Below, one piece after another: positions 40,543 through 48,326 of a DNA stretch of 64,000 bases (position 1 is the stretch's first letter; each line of letters begins with the position of its first letter). The stretch comes from Fibrisoma montanum (lineage in GTDB: Bacteria; Bacteroidota; Bacteroidia; Cytophagales; Spirosomataceae): assembly GCF_003583365.1 (NCBI RefSeq), contig NZ_QXED01000003.1:372001-436000 (forward strand), read 5' to 3'. Position numbers and translations under genes: made by a program. The notes under the pieces were generated by a model. That model made no database searches and was not told where the DNA came from. It saw only the letters and a program-made list of their open reading frames with translations.

Positions 40543-40999
40543 GATTGATTATCGGTTTTAGGTTTGGCTTACAATACCCCAGCGCTTTCATTACTTTGCC
40601 ATCCGACCGGCGTTTAACAATGTACTTGCCACCAATCTGTTGGTAGTAGCACTCATACCCATCCCGGCCTAGTGCATTCATAGTCTCGACTGCGTGTTCA
40701 ATCGAATGGCAAGCCTTGCTCATGTTGCTGCGGTGGATTTCCGTCAGGATGGCATCTTTCTTTTCGTGCAGGCCTGCGTTCAGAAAGAACCCATCCAACA
40801 CGTATTGAATGTCGCCCAGCGCATCAGCCAATTCTACCAGGTCGCCCGCTTCAACAGCTTTCACTAATTCGTCCAACTCTTCACGGATGAACTTGACCCG
40901 GAAATCAACCGTCGCCTGATCGGGAATAGTGGGACTCTCAGCAACCGGATGATTAAATACTTCGTGAAACTCCTGTACTTGCTCAATAGAGGTTTTCAT
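40532..40999 (-). CDS. MazG-like nucleotide pyrophosphohydrolase
   Basis: 155 residues. All-alpha MazG/phosphoribosyl-ATP pyrophosphatase pattern: FIREELDELVKAVEAGD (E-x-x-E-L), then LADALGDIQYVLDGF (the second acidic metal site, E/D-x-x-D). The C-terminal HRSNMSKACHSIEHAVETMN part is typical of phage members. It probably cleans or tunes NTP/dNTP pools, or lowers (p)ppGpp signals, during replication. Coupled to ThyX by a 4-base overlap, so both act on nucleotides. Confidence 0.83.
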   Translation of the reverse strand: MKTSIEQVQEFHEVFNHPVAESPTIPDQATVDFRVKFIREELDELVKAVEAGDLVELADALGDIQYVLDGFFLNAGLHEKKDAILTEIHRSNMSKACHSIEHAVETMNALGRDGYECYYQQIGGKYIVKRRSDGKVMKALGYCKPNLKPIINHAK

Positions 41000-41670
41000 A
41001 ATTCGAGGGCTTTAGAGATGCTAGGAAATTGCGTTTTGAAACAGTCGAGAATGGCACAGGCAACTTGTCTATGTTCCGCCTGCGTATGCTCATCGCACCG
41101 GATTTGCAGATAGTGAATCCAGCTACGTACGCTACCTTTCATGTAGATGGTAGTCTGAGTCGTCAGGGGCAGCACCATACGGGCTACCTCTTTAGCTACA
41201 CCGGCCTGTAGCAGCGACTTGTACAAGTTCTGACTGTATTGCAAATGATCCTCAATGGCCATCGAGGCCACATCTGACACGAAATCATTGCCACTGTCAA
41301 TGGTAAGCACGGGATCAAACTCCTCAGTACTACTCTGACGGTTCTTATCCGCTTGCTTCCGGATTTGTACCGGTTCCATCTGGGTAACCTCGGCGTACCG
41401 CTGACTGAACTCCTGAAACGAGAAACTACGATGCCGCAGAATCTGAGCTGCAATAGCCCGGCTGGTTACAATCTCGACGGTCATATCGACCATCTCAAAC
41501 GGTGACCAGTGTTTATTGCGAATCAGGTAGGCAATAAGCTTATCGGATGTTTCTGTATTAAGTTGATTTGAGGGATTACTAACCCTAGCCGTGTAAACGA
41601 TCAGGTCTTCAGCCGATAATTGCTTTTCCTCGATTAGCGACTGGGTAATGGAAATGAGCTTTACATTCAT
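40996..41670 (-). CDS. thyX: FAD-dependent thymidylate synthase ThyX
   Basis: 224 residues. The ThyX motif RHRSFSFQEFSQRY (RHRxxS plus SQRY) is complete, and the rest (IYMKGSVRSWIHYLQIRCDE HTQAEHRQVA) has the conserved substrate and flavin-binding residues. Makes dTMP from dUMP with flavin, useful when the host pool is drained by phage replication. Normal length. Confidence 0.95.
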   Translation of the reverse strand: MNVKLISITQSLIEEKQLSAEDLIVYTARVSNPSNQLNTETSDKLIAYLIRNKHWSPFEMVDMTVEIVTSRAIAAQILRHRSFSFQEFSQRYAEVTQMEPVQIRKQADKNRQSSTEEFDPVLTIDSGNDFVSDVASMAIEDHLQYSQNLYKSLLQAGVAKEVARMVLPLTTQTTIYMKGSVRSWIHYLQIRCDEHTQAEHRQVACAILDCFKTQFPSISKALEL

Positions 41671-41682
41671 GGATGATTGGAG

Positions 41683-42858
41683 TTAAGCGATACTATTCAA
41701 CAGACAGGGCATGACCAGCGCGAAGCTGTGCTCCGACGCACCGTATAGCAGACCCGCCCGGTTGTACGAGGTCAGCTTTAGCCGGACCGTATCCCCCTCG
41801 GTATGGGCCAGACAGTCGGCAAACAGCTTGCCGTTAAAGCCGATCGTAATGGGATCACCCGTCAGCTGGCAATCCACAATCTCGGTGCCCTCGTGGGAGT
41901 AGTCGAGGTCTTCAGCCGAGATCGTCAGCGTACCCTCGGAGATGGCCAGTCGAATCTGCCAGGTAGTGCGGTTGGCAAACAGCAGCACCCGCTTCAGGGC
42001 GTCAGCTACCTCCTCTTTCTGAAAGCGCACTTCGATGGGTTGATTCACGGGGATGGCGTTTTCCACGTCGGGAAAGCGCTCGTCGATCAACAGCGTTTCC
42101 ATGCGGTAGTGCTGGATGGTGGCTGACAAACTATTGCCCGAAATGGCCAGCTCCAGCGGCAAGGCTTCGCCCGTATCGGCGAGCTGCTTTAACAGCGCCC
42201 GGGTGAACTTGGCGGGCAGGATGATCTCCAGCTCGGTAGCCAGCTCAACCGGCAGCCGGGTCAGAGCCAGCCGGTGCCCGTCCGTGGCGCAAAGCCGGAT
42301 GACCCCGGGGGTTACCCGTAGACTCACGCCGGTCATGGCCGGGCGGAGATCATCCGTGCCGACGGCAAAGACGGTTCTGGCCAGCCCGGTCATAAACGCA
42401 GCGCGCTCGGTTCCGGACAGGGTTAACCGTAGGGGCTCTTCACTGCCCGGCTTTACGCCCCTTGGGAAGTCGATCGGGTTTTCGCCGGTCATTTTGTAGG
42501 TACCGGTTTTGGCCGAAATCGTGTGACCGTAGCTGGTCTCATCGATCGACACGATCACCGGATCGTTCGTGAGCGAACTCATGAGCGAGTTCAGCAGGGC
42601 GTAGGGTAACAGCGCCGTCAGGCTTTCCGCGCTGGTACCCATCAGCTCGCAGTCGATGGTCACCGAGTTGGTCATGCGCATATCGGTACCGGTGAGCGTA
42701 GCCTGCCCGTTCTGAGCTACGATGCGCACGTTTTCAGCGACCGGCACGAGCGGGTTTGGCGTCATGGCCCCACCGCAGAACTGGAGGGCTTTTTTAAGAC
42801 TGGAGCCGACAAAGACGAGCCGTGGCCCCGTCTGGGGGGCCGGTTGTTTTTTAGCCAT
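41683..42858 (-). CDS. dnaN: DNA polymerase III sliding clamp (beta), phage copy
   Basis: 391 residues, three-domain beta clamp. Visible: domain 2 GVSLRVTPGVIRLCATDGHRL and the C-terminal LLYGASEHSFALVMPCLLNS (usual ending MP-R replaced by MP-CLLNSIA). A clamp in a temperate phage is uncommon; no phage DNA polymerase is seen here, so it may recruit the host polymerase or repair enzymes to phage DNA. One phage protein (33911-34483) ends with a clamp-binding motif. Confidence 0.9.
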   Translation of the reverse strand: MAKKQPAPQTGPRLVFVGSSLKKALQFCGGAMTPNPLVPVAENVRIVAQNGQATLTGTDMRMTNSVTIDCELMGTSAESLTALLPYALLNSLMSSLTNDPVIVSIDETSYGHTISAKTGTYKMTGENPIDFPRGVKPGSEEPLRLTLSGTERAAFMTGLARTVFAVGTDDLRPAMTGVSLRVTPGVIRLCATDGHRLALTRLPVELATELEIILPAKFTRALLKQLADTGEALPLELAISGNSLSATIQHYRMETLLIDERFPDVENAIPVNQPIEVRFQKEEVADALKRVLLFANRTTWQIRLAISEGTLTISAEDLDYSHEGTEIVDCQLTGDPITIGFNGKLFADCLAHTEGDTVRLKLTSYNRAGLLYGASEHSFALVMPCLLNSIA

Positions 42859-42890
42859 TGGGGGAAAGAAGTGGGGCCAGACCGGCCCCG

Positions 42891-43142
42891 TTAGAGGTTG
42901 CGTAGTTTTTCGGCTAACCGGTAGCCGTAGGTGTCGTGCAGACGCTGTAGCTCTTCCACTACGGATTCGTCGGTGATGGATCGGCTCGCCTGAAAGACGA
43001 TAGTGGCGGGTTCGTTGTCGACATCATCGGCCCAATCCACCGACGTAGGGCCATCAAGTTTGGGCGGCTCAATTTTGTAGCCCATTTCCTTAAGCTCATC
43101 AAGAACCGTATCAATTATATCGGGCGTAATTAGCTGACTCAT
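42891..43142 (-). CDS. hypothetical early protein
   Basis: 83 residues, acidic (GPTSVDWADDVDNEPATIVF), with a short C-terminal helix pair. Lies between the clamp and the RecT-like gene (1-base overlap with its stop). Not recognised; a small partner of either protein is possible from position. Confidence 0.6.
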   Translation of the reverse strand: MSQLITPDIIDTVLDELKEMGYKIEPPKLDGPTSVDWADDVDNEPATIVFQASRSITDESVVEELQRLHDTYGYRLAEKLRNL

Positions 43143-44146
43143 CAGGCGGCATCGGTTACGGCCTCGGCCGGTTCGGGGATGTAGAACTGCTTATTCTCGT
43201 ACTTGATGCCCAAGTTGCCAGCTGCTTCGATGAGGTCTTTCAGCAGGTCGGCAGTCGTGTCCTGACCCAGCAGCTTGGCCCAGCCAACGATGCGCTTTTT
43301 AATGACGTTGACCGAATCCAGATCATGCACGTGATGCTGAATGCGCCGGTCAATGCTGCCTTTGATCAACAACTGGCGGGCCTGATCGGGAATCTGGCCG
43401 TCCTGACCGATGGCCGATTCGAGCCAGTCAAAGGATGTATCATCATTGGCATTGCTGATGTCCTTCATGTAAGCATCGACCACTTTCGACTGATCGGCCA
43501 CTGCTTTCTTGCCGGTGGCAGGCGCAGGTTTGGTGGGCACCTCAGCCGGTTCAGGCCGTTCGTAGGCCTGTCGAGCAACGGGTTTGGCCTCATGCACCAC
43601 CTCAGCTGTTACGTCCTGTACCGGCTCGCGCTCTTCAATTTCGCCTTCCGAATAGATCGGCCCTCCGAAGATGTCCGGACAATGCCACTTGGCGCCGTTG
43701 GAAATGGCCCGGTTAAACAGCATGTTTTTAGGGTAGTTCTTCCAGGTGGCTTTCTCCTGCCATGCGTTTTTATCCCGGTTCCATTCCATGTTCATGTTCG
43801 CGGCTTTGGCTTCCTTCATAGTCATTTCCGAGGTGCCAATCAGTTCACCGTTCTCGTAGAAGTCCAGCCGGCAGACCTCCGCCGTATGCTCCACCACTTT
43901 GTAATTGTAACGCCCCGACCGTTTAATGATGGAAGCGATCAGACCCGAACCCAGCACCGGCTTACCCTGCACGATGTGTATGCCGGACATGCTCTGAAAG
44001 GCAGGCAGGCCCAGCTCGGCCCCGGCCAGCACTTTAACGAATGCCTTGGTAGCATCCTGCGCATCTTTGAAATAGCCTGATTGGGCCAGATTTTGGGCAA
44101 CCGTCTGAATGTCCGATGTCGAAGTCGGTATGAGTGATTGTGTCAT
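43142..44146 (-). CDS. RecT-like single-strand annealing protein
   Basis: 334 residues from ATG 44146 (MTQSLIPTSTSDIQTVAQNL). The first about 190 residues follow the RecT/Bet plan: AQSGYFKDAQDATKAFVKVL, GLPAFQSMSGIHIVQGKPVL, SGLIASIIKRSGRYNYKV, and NMLFNRAISNGAKWHCPDIF, as in RecT-family proteins. The rest is Pro/Ala-rich linker and a helical C-terminal domain. Such proteins anneal phage ends for recombination. A much longer frame upstream is only the Gly-repeat region read in another frame. Confidence 0.78.
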   Translation of the reverse strand: MTQSLIPTSTSDIQTVAQNLAQSGYFKDAQDATKAFVKVLAGAELGLPAFQSMSGIHIVQGKPVLGSGLIASIIKRSGRYNYKVVEHTAEVCRLDFYENGELIGTSEMTMKEAKAANMNMEWNRDKNAWQEKATWKNYPKNMLFNRAISNGAKWHCPDIFGGPIYSEGEIEEREPVQDVTAEVVHEAKPVARQAYERPEPAEVPTKPAPATGKKAVADQSKVVDAYMKDISNANDDTSFDWLESAIGQDGQIPDQARQLLIKGSIDRRIQHHVHDLDSVNVIKKRIVGWAKLLGQDTTADLLKDLIEAAGNLGIKYENKQFYIPEPAEAVTDAA

Positions 44147-44171
44147 GATAGACTTAGGATTTGAAAATGAA

Positions 44172-44199
44172 GCCCGGCCAGCGGCTAAACCGGCCGGGC
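44172..44199 (-). terminator. possible terminator before RecT-like gene
   Basis: GCCCGGCC/GGCCGGGC, 8-bp perfect arms with a 12-base loop, followed on the minus strand by TTCATTTTC. It separates the Gly-repeat gene from the RecT-like gene. The T tract is weak. Confidence 0.4.
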
Positions 44200-44211
44200 G
44201 TTTATCGAGAA

Positions 44212-44655
44212 TTACATTACGGAGCCGTAGCCGGAGCCGGAGCCGTCGCCGGAGCCGTAGCCGTCGCCGGAGCCGTAGCCGTCGCCGTAGCCGGAGCCGG
44301 AGCCGTAGCCGTCGCCGTAGCCGGAGCCGTAGCCGGAGCCGGAGCCGTCGCCGGAGCCGTAGCCGTCGCCGTAGCCGGAGCCGTCGCCGGAGCCGTAGCC
44401 GTCGCCGTAGCCGGAGCCGTAGCCGGAGCCGGAGCCGTCGCCGGAGCCGTAGCCGTCGCCGTAGCCGGAGCCGTCGCCGGAGCCGTTCAAATTGGCTGCC
44501 TTTAAAATGTAGGATTCGTTTCCACGAAATCGCTTTAGCATCGTATCGACAGGCCCGGCCCACACTCTGGCTTTTTCACAGGCACCCACCACCCCATCGT
44601 GGCAGGCACCTGAATCAATCACATCCCCGTAGGTTAAGAATTCGACTTGTTCCAT
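44212..44655 (-). CDS. Gly-Ser/Tyr/Asp dipeptide-repeat protein
   Basis: 147 residues. Residues 1-57 form a small domain (DVIDSGACHDGVVGACEKAR) with two Cys residues. Then 44 dipeptides of G-S, G-Y or G-D run to the end (44221-44484). Codons are strictly GGC TCC, GGC TAC and GGC GAC. The first about 60 repeat residues are two identical 30-residue (90-bp) blocks. Similar Gly-Tyr-Gly-Asp tails occur in phage and bacterial proteins of unknown role. The repeat may bind nucleic acid or form condensates; that is inference. Confidence 0.75.
   Translation of the reverse strand: MEQVEFLTYGDVIDSGACHDGVVGACEKARVWAGPVDTMLKRFRGNESYILKAANLNGSGDGSGYGDGYGSGDGSGSGYGSGYGDGYGSGDGSGYGDGYGSGDGSGSGYGSGYGDGYGSGSGYGDGYGSGDGYGSGDGSGSGYGSVM
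44221..44484. repeat. hexamer tandem repeat, GGAGCC/GTAGCC/GTCGCC
   Basis: 44 units of six bases, three variants differing at positions 2-3 of the hexamer, arranged in a higher-order 90-bp pattern copied twice. Its other reading frames give only Arg/Ser, Ala/Val or Leu/Arg strings. Such perfect repetition should change length easily by slippage. Confidence 0.9.
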
Positions 44656-44912
44656 TTGGCTTTTGCTTCATCGGTTACAGCAAACACACCTGTCACCTTA
44701 TGGAGTACCAGAATGTCACAGGGTGCTGAAATCTTACTGTTGTTGGTAGGCCCCGTTTCGGCCAGCTGGTGCAGGCCTTTAGTCGTACCCCAATAAATGG
44801 CCATCCGGCAATTCTTCAAGTCTTTCAGCGTTGATTGTGACAGGTCGGTTGACTCCTCAACTTCGGCGTACCATACGCCCCGGTGCTCAGTTGTAACTAG
44901 GATTGATTTCAT
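44634..44912 (-). CDS. DUF6948-like small protein
   Basis: 92 residues from ATG 44912 (MKSILVTTEHRGVWYAEVEE). Beta-rich, with DLKNCRMAIYWGTTKGLHQL and a late ISAPCDILVLHKVTGVFAVT segment. The overall pattern is that of small phage proteins of the DUF6948 kind; no known function. The longer frame from 45014 reads over the next small gene and is unlikely. Confidence 0.6.
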   Translation of the reverse strand: MKSILVTTEHRGVWYAEVEESTDLSQSTLKDLKNCRMAIYWGTTKGLHQLAETGPTNNSKISAPCDILVLHKVTGVFAVTDEAKAKWNKSNS

Positions 44913-44926
44913 GAAATTGAATTGGT

Positions 44927-45061
44927 TTACGATTTGAAAAACTTGACATAGATAGTTACCAGAAAGTAGGCGACCAGATAGCAGCCCAGAAAGAAGCTCA
45001 GACACTTGAACCACAGGGGCGGAAAGCCCCGCTCATCCTCAGTTGGGGTAGGCCGCTGCAT
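44927..45061 (-). CDS. 44-residue membrane protein
   Basis: MQRPTPTEDERGFPPLWFKC, then one hydrophobic segment (LSFFLGCYLVAYFLVTIYV) and KFFKS. ATG 45061, TAA 44929. It overlaps the upstream gene by 23 bases. Single-pass small phage membrane protein of unknown role; short length keeps the call moderate. Confidence 0.5.
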   Translation of the reverse strand: MQRPTPTEDERGFPPLWFKCLSFFLGCYLVAYFLVTIYVKFFKS

Positions 45062-45506
45062 AGTCAATGCCGTCCAGGTAGGCGTGTTTGGTTACGTTCA
45101 GCGGCTCCGAAATCCAGTTCTCCCAACCGGCCGCCATATAGGCATACGTATTGGCTTGCAGGACGATCGCCTGCCGAATGCCCATCAGCCGAAAGATGCG
45201 GTCGGACTGGCGGTACCGGGTGAACAGCAGGGGCATGAACCGGTAGGTCCACTTGTACACCTCCGACGCGTAGTATACGCCTGACAAGCGTAGTTGAAAA
45301 AACGAGAAGGCCACCTCAAAGCCCAGCATGAGCTGCGCTTCATCGGACTTGCCAGCGGCCGTGATCGGCCACTCGTTTAAAAGGGTGCTTAGGTCCCGAA
45401 TCCAGTCGGAACCCTTGCCCGGGTCGTTATCGTCCCCGGGCAACTCAAAAGCATACGTTTGCCAGAATTGATTGGCCAGACTGGTAGCGGTTGATACGGT
45501 TGGCAT
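45039..45506 (-). CDS. hypothetical early protein
   Basis: 155 residues. Helical, aromatic-rich (GVYYASEVYKWTYRFMPLLF; TYAYMAAGWENWISEPLNVT). Two hydrophobic stretches are too polar for clear membrane segments. Lies in the early operon between the Gly-repeat group and the 162-residue gene. Not recognised. Confidence 0.62.
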   Translation of the reverse strand: MPTVSTATSLANQFWQTYAFELPGDDNDPGKGSDWIRDLSTLLNEWPITAAGKSDEAQLMLGFEVAFSFFQLRLSGVYYASEVYKWTYRFMPLLFTRYRQSDRIFRLMGIRQAIVLQANTYAYMAAGWENWISEPLNVTKHAYLDGIDYAAAYPN

Positions 45507-45518
45507 GGTGGTAGGAGT

Positions 45519-46007
45519 CTAGAGGATGGAAGCTTTGATGGATTCTTCGGCTGTACGCAGGAGCGGGTGGGCGGTATACTCCTCACCCGTATCGGGATCA
45601 CTGATGACCATGCCGCCGTGGGGGATTTTCTTCAGCAGTTCCTCCCAGTCTTTCAGCAAGCTTTTGGCCGCTGTCACGTCGGCGTTGCGGCTCTGCCAGA
45701 CCGGATCATGGGTGTAGTCGTAGCTGACACCGACCTCAGCGAGTTGCAGCTTTACCCCGGCCTTGGCAACGCCCCCCTTTCCGTAGGTGGCCAGCTCATT
45801 CAAGGCGGCTGTTTTAGCCTGTTTCTTTACCTCGGCTGCGTAGAGTTCGAGTTTGGTAGCCAGCCCCAGCAAGGCCAGCGTATCGTGCCCGCCTTCGACG
45901 GCGTATTCCACGGTAGCCGCTGCCATGATGGCCAGATCAGATTTTGAGAGGTCGGTCAGGTGCTGAAGCTTAATGACCGACGGCATGATGTCACTTGCAG
46001 ATTCCAT
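45519..46007 (-). CDS. hypothetical early protein
   Basis: 162 residues. Long helices (KLELYAAEVKKQAKTAALNE), a GVSYDYTHDPVWQSRNADVT segment shared by a widespread group of unnamed phage proteins, and a Gly/Asp-rich C-terminus. Acidic overall. Part of the early operon before the RecT-like gene. Function unknown. Confidence 0.62.
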   Translation of the reverse strand: MESASDIMPSVIKLQHLTDLSKSDLAIMAAATVEYAVEGGHDTLALLGLATKLELYAAEVKKQAKTAALNELATYGKGGVAKAGVKLQLAEVGVSYDYTHDPVWQSRNADVTAAKSLLKDWEELLKKIPHGGMVISDPDTGEEYTAHPLLRTAEESIKASIL

Positions 46008-46037
46008 TGTTATTAGGTGGTATTAGAGGTGAAAATT

Positions 46038-46349
46038 TTACGCTTGAATGTCGGGGAACAGGGAAAGCCAGCGCTGCCATTCCTGCCAGCGTACCCGGTG
46101 ACTACCATCACTGATTCCGTCAATAATTTTTAACTTTTCGACCCGGGTCGTGCCGGGTATCCGTCGACCGTCATTTATCCATCCACGTACGACATTCTGA
46201 GAAAAACCAGAGCGTTCAACAATAGCCTGTACACTCAGAATGTCGGGGTGGGCATCAACGCGAGACTTAATTTCTTTCAGGTCAGACCTCACCTGCCGAA
46301 AGTCTTTGACCAGTTCGGGAAGTGCCGTGAGTGCTTGCAGTAAATCCAT
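46038..46349 (-). CDS. putative DNA-binding (HTH) protein
   Basis: 103 residues. N-terminal helix bundle (LPELVKDFRQVRSDLKEIKS), then a helix-turn-helix-like segment SVQAIVERSGFSQNVVRGWI with a basic Asn/Arg turn. This suggests a small regulator or excisionase-type protein. Moderate support only. Confidence 0.55.
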   Translation of the reverse strand: MDLLQALTALPELVKDFRQVRSDLKEIKSRVDAHPDILSVQAIVERSGFSQNVVRGWINDGRRIPGTTRVEKLKIIDGISDGSHRVRWQEWQRWLSLFPDIQA

Positions 46350-46540
46350 TAGACGACCTGGGTGATGTGGATTTTAAAACCAGATTCGCAGGTGTCAACA
46401 ACGTCAACAAAGACGACAAGGCCCTCCTGTTTGGCCTGCCGTACGGCATCGGCCAGATTGACAGCGTTGTCACGAATGCAGTCGAGGAGTTCGGCCCGGC
46501 GTTGGGCGATGTTGATCGGGTGTTGGAGTTGATCTGACAT
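46349..46540 (-). CDS. small hypothetical early protein
   Basis: 63 residues (MSDQLQHPINIAQRRAELLD ...), one beta-hairpin-like C-terminus (VVFVDVVDTCESGFKIHITQ). It abuts the next gene (1-base overlap) in the early operon. Not recognised. Confidence 0.52.
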   Translation of the reverse strand: MSDQLQHPINIAQRRAELLDCIRDNAVNLADAVRQAKQEGLVVFVDVVDTCESGFKIHITQVV

Positions 46541-46552
46541 TGGATTAGGTGG

Positions 46553-47215
46553 TTAAAGTAAGGTGATAGAATAGCCCCAGGGATGTTTACCATTGATTCG
46601 CTTCTGAAACCGACGACCGGCAATACGGGTCATGGCCTTGCCAACGCGGTAGCGGTTGAGCTTCTTGGCCCCTGTTTTTTGCTCAAGGAAGCTGATAGCC
46701 TGCGGAACCGTCCAGAACTCATCGGTGTACGTTTCCGGCGCTTTGAAGAATTTTGGCACCAGTTCAAACTCAATGTACTGGCGGGCCGGCAAGTGCCGTG
46801 TTGGGGGGTTGGGTTGAGTTGTCGCCGGGCGTAAGCCGGCTATCTGCCGTTGCAGGGATGCTACCTGACCTTCCAGCACGTCAACCCGGCTGTGGAGCGA
46901 ATCGGCCTTAAGCCTGCGTTCGCACTCAATAAAATACAACCGGGCGGCTTTGCCTTTTCGGTTTCCTTCCACCATCGCCAACTCTTTGGCACAGGTTAGG
47001 GTGAGGGCGTATTCGGTGCGGGTAGTTGCGCCTTTTTCTCGCTTCACTATCTGGTGAAATGAAGAATAGTCTACACCTTCGACAAGTCCATACTGGGTTA
47101 TACGTAGCTTTATCCAGTCGGCAAAACGCTTCCCGTTTTCCAAAAAACCATGCAGTTCGCGGGCATCGACAAGCTGTTGCCCATCGCGCTCTACAATTGT
47201 GACCAGTGCGTTCAT
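46553..47215 (-). CDS. AntA/AntB-type antirepressor
   Basis: 220 residues. The N-terminal AntA/AntB domain is clear: LVDARELHGFLENGKRFADW, GLVEGVDYSSFHQIVK, YALTLTCAKELAMVEGNRKG. The C-terminal part (FWTVPQAISFLEQKTGAKKL NRYRVGKAM) looks like a KilA-C-type DNA-binding tail. Such proteins lift repression to allow induction. Second gene after the early promoter; 4-base overlap with the Cro-like gene. Confidence 0.85.
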   Translation of the reverse strand: MNALVTIVERDGQQLVDARELHGFLENGKRFADWIKLRITQYGLVEGVDYSSFHQIVKREKGATTRTEYALTLTCAKELAMVEGNRKGKAARLYFIECERRLKADSLHSRVDVLEGQVASLQRQIAGLRPATTQPNPPTRHLPARQYIEFELVPKFFKAPETYTDEFWTVPQAISFLEQKTGAKKLNRYRVGKAMTRIAGRRFQKRINGKHPWGYSITLL

Positions 47216-47487
47216 GCTACCAGTGATTTTGACACCGCCTTACGTTCGTTTTCCTGCCTGCGTTGCAGTTCGGCTAGTTCCAGCCGATCCAGACCGTTAA
47301 TGAAAGCGTCGTAGGTTGGCTGGGTGACGTTTTCAAAGCGCATGATTTTCTGAGCGGCCCGCTCCGAGATGCCTCCTAAGGCGGCTGCCGCCTTAATTCC
47401 CCCTTCGGTTTGCGCCAGCCGCTCACGAAGAGATTGCTCAATGTTCTTGCTTACGACCATCGTTCGTGTATTTTTGCGTGCATTCAA
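47212..47487 (-). CDS. Cro-like small DNA-binding protein
   Basis: 91 residues; if it starts at the second Met (47460) 82 residues remain. Contains a helix-turn-helix of the type GGIKAAAALGGISERAAQKI. First gene of the leftward operon, opposite the CI gene, where Cro stands in lambda-like switches. Function by position and motif. Confidence 0.65.
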   Translation of the reverse strand: MNARKNTRTMVVSKNIEQSLRERLAQTEGGIKAAAALGGISERAAQKIMRFENVTQPTYDAFINGLDRLELAELQRRQENERKAVSKSLVA

Positions 47488-47502
47488 GCGTTCATTCGTC
47501 CG

Positions 47503-47580
47503 CTTGTCAAATTATAGAACCAAAGGTAAGCAAGTTTTACCGAACTTGTCAAGCAAAACTTGATATTTTATGCTTGACTA
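47503..47580. promoter_or_regulatory. repressor operators between cro-like and cI-like genes
   Basis: Repeated CTTG(T/A)CAAG-type sites: CTTGTCAA 47503-47510, CTTGTCAAG 47545-47553 (perfect palindrome), CTTGAT 47559-47564 and GCTTGAC 47572-47578. These half-sites are spaced as for cooperative repressor dimers and cover both the -33 region and the start of the leftward promoter. Confidence 0.6.
47521..47552 (-). promoter_or_regulatory. early leftward promoter
   Basis: TACCTTTG (-7, 47528-47521) preceded by TTG (47552-47550) at a 21-base distance on the minus strand. The -33 box lies inside the palindromic operator 47545-47553, so a bound repressor would block it. Confidence 0.6.
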
Positions 47581-47599
47581 TGTATCTGCTATTGAAGAA

Positions 47600-48325
47600 A
47601 TGTCCCTGGGAGCTAAATTGAAGGCGTTGCGTGAATCAAAAAAATTAACGCAACAGCACGTGGCAGAGCATTTAAAGGGCTTGAATCTTGGCAAGTCAAA
47701 GCAGATGATTAGTCTGTACGAAAGCAATACTAATATACCTCCTATATCAGTATTGGCAAGTTTGGCTAAACTTTACGAGACATCTCTAGACGATCTCATT
47801 GAAGAGCGTAATGGCGCTTTGCAAGCTCAAGAACATAAGCCGCTCTATAAAATTGCGGACTATAAGAGAGTTGAGGATTCATATAAGCACAATGTTCAGG
47901 CTGATTCCAACCTCATTTATGAAAAAAGCAGTTACATCCCTTTTTATGATGTAGAAGTTACAGCCGGAAAGATTGAGGTGTTTTTTGATGAGTCCGATAA
48001 CCCCGCTGGATATATCTATGCACCCGAATTCGCTGGCTGCATAGCCTGTAAAGTTTGGGGTGATTCTATGTATGATCGAATACTGCCCGGTGCTACCGTT
48101 TTCATTTATCCGATTGAGTCAAAGAAGTATTTTGATTACGGTCAGATATATATGGTAGCCTATCCTGGTCACCGTGTATTAAAGTACATTCAACCTTGCG
48201 AGGGGGATGAATCGAAAGTTATGCTGGTCAGTGAAAATAAACGCCAACCGCCCTACCCCGTTGAGAAAAATGATATACAACGTGTATTTTTAGTTAAAGG
48301 ATATTGGAACCAAACCACTAATTGA
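47600..48325 (+). CDS. CI/LexA-like repressor with S24 peptidase domain
   Basis: 241 residues from ATG 47600 (MSLGAKLKALRESKKLTQQH); an ATG at 47570 would add 10 residues but lies within the operator array. N-terminal XRE helix-turn-helix (KLTQQHVAEHLKGLNLG). C-terminal S24 peptidase: catalytic Ser in CKVWGDSMYDRILPGA, Lys in HRVLKYIQP. Such repressors self-cleave when RecA is activated, so the prophage is probably SOS-inducible. AT-rich, unlike the structural genes. Confidence 0.92.
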   Translation: MSLGAKLKALRESKKLTQQHVAEHLKGLNLGKSKQMISLYESNTNIPPISVLASLAKLYETSLDDLIEERNGALQAQEHKPLYKIADYKRVEDSYKHNVQADSNLIYEKSSYIPFYDVEVTAGKIEVFFDESDNPAGYIYAPEFAGCIACKVWGDSMYDRILPGATVFIYPIESKKYFDYGQIYMVAYPGHRVLKYIQPCEGDESKVMLVSENKRQPPYPVEKNDIQRVFLVKGYWNQTTN

Positions 48326-48326
48326 T

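Noticed and set aside
44221-44484. CRISPR-like array
   Set aside because: Six-base perfect tandem repeats without spacers; coding for Gly-Ser/Tyr/Asp.
43142-44563. Arg/Leu-rich N-terminal extension of the RecT-like protein
   Set aside because: It is the hexamer repeat read in a wrong frame; ATG 44146 gives a normal RecT-like start.
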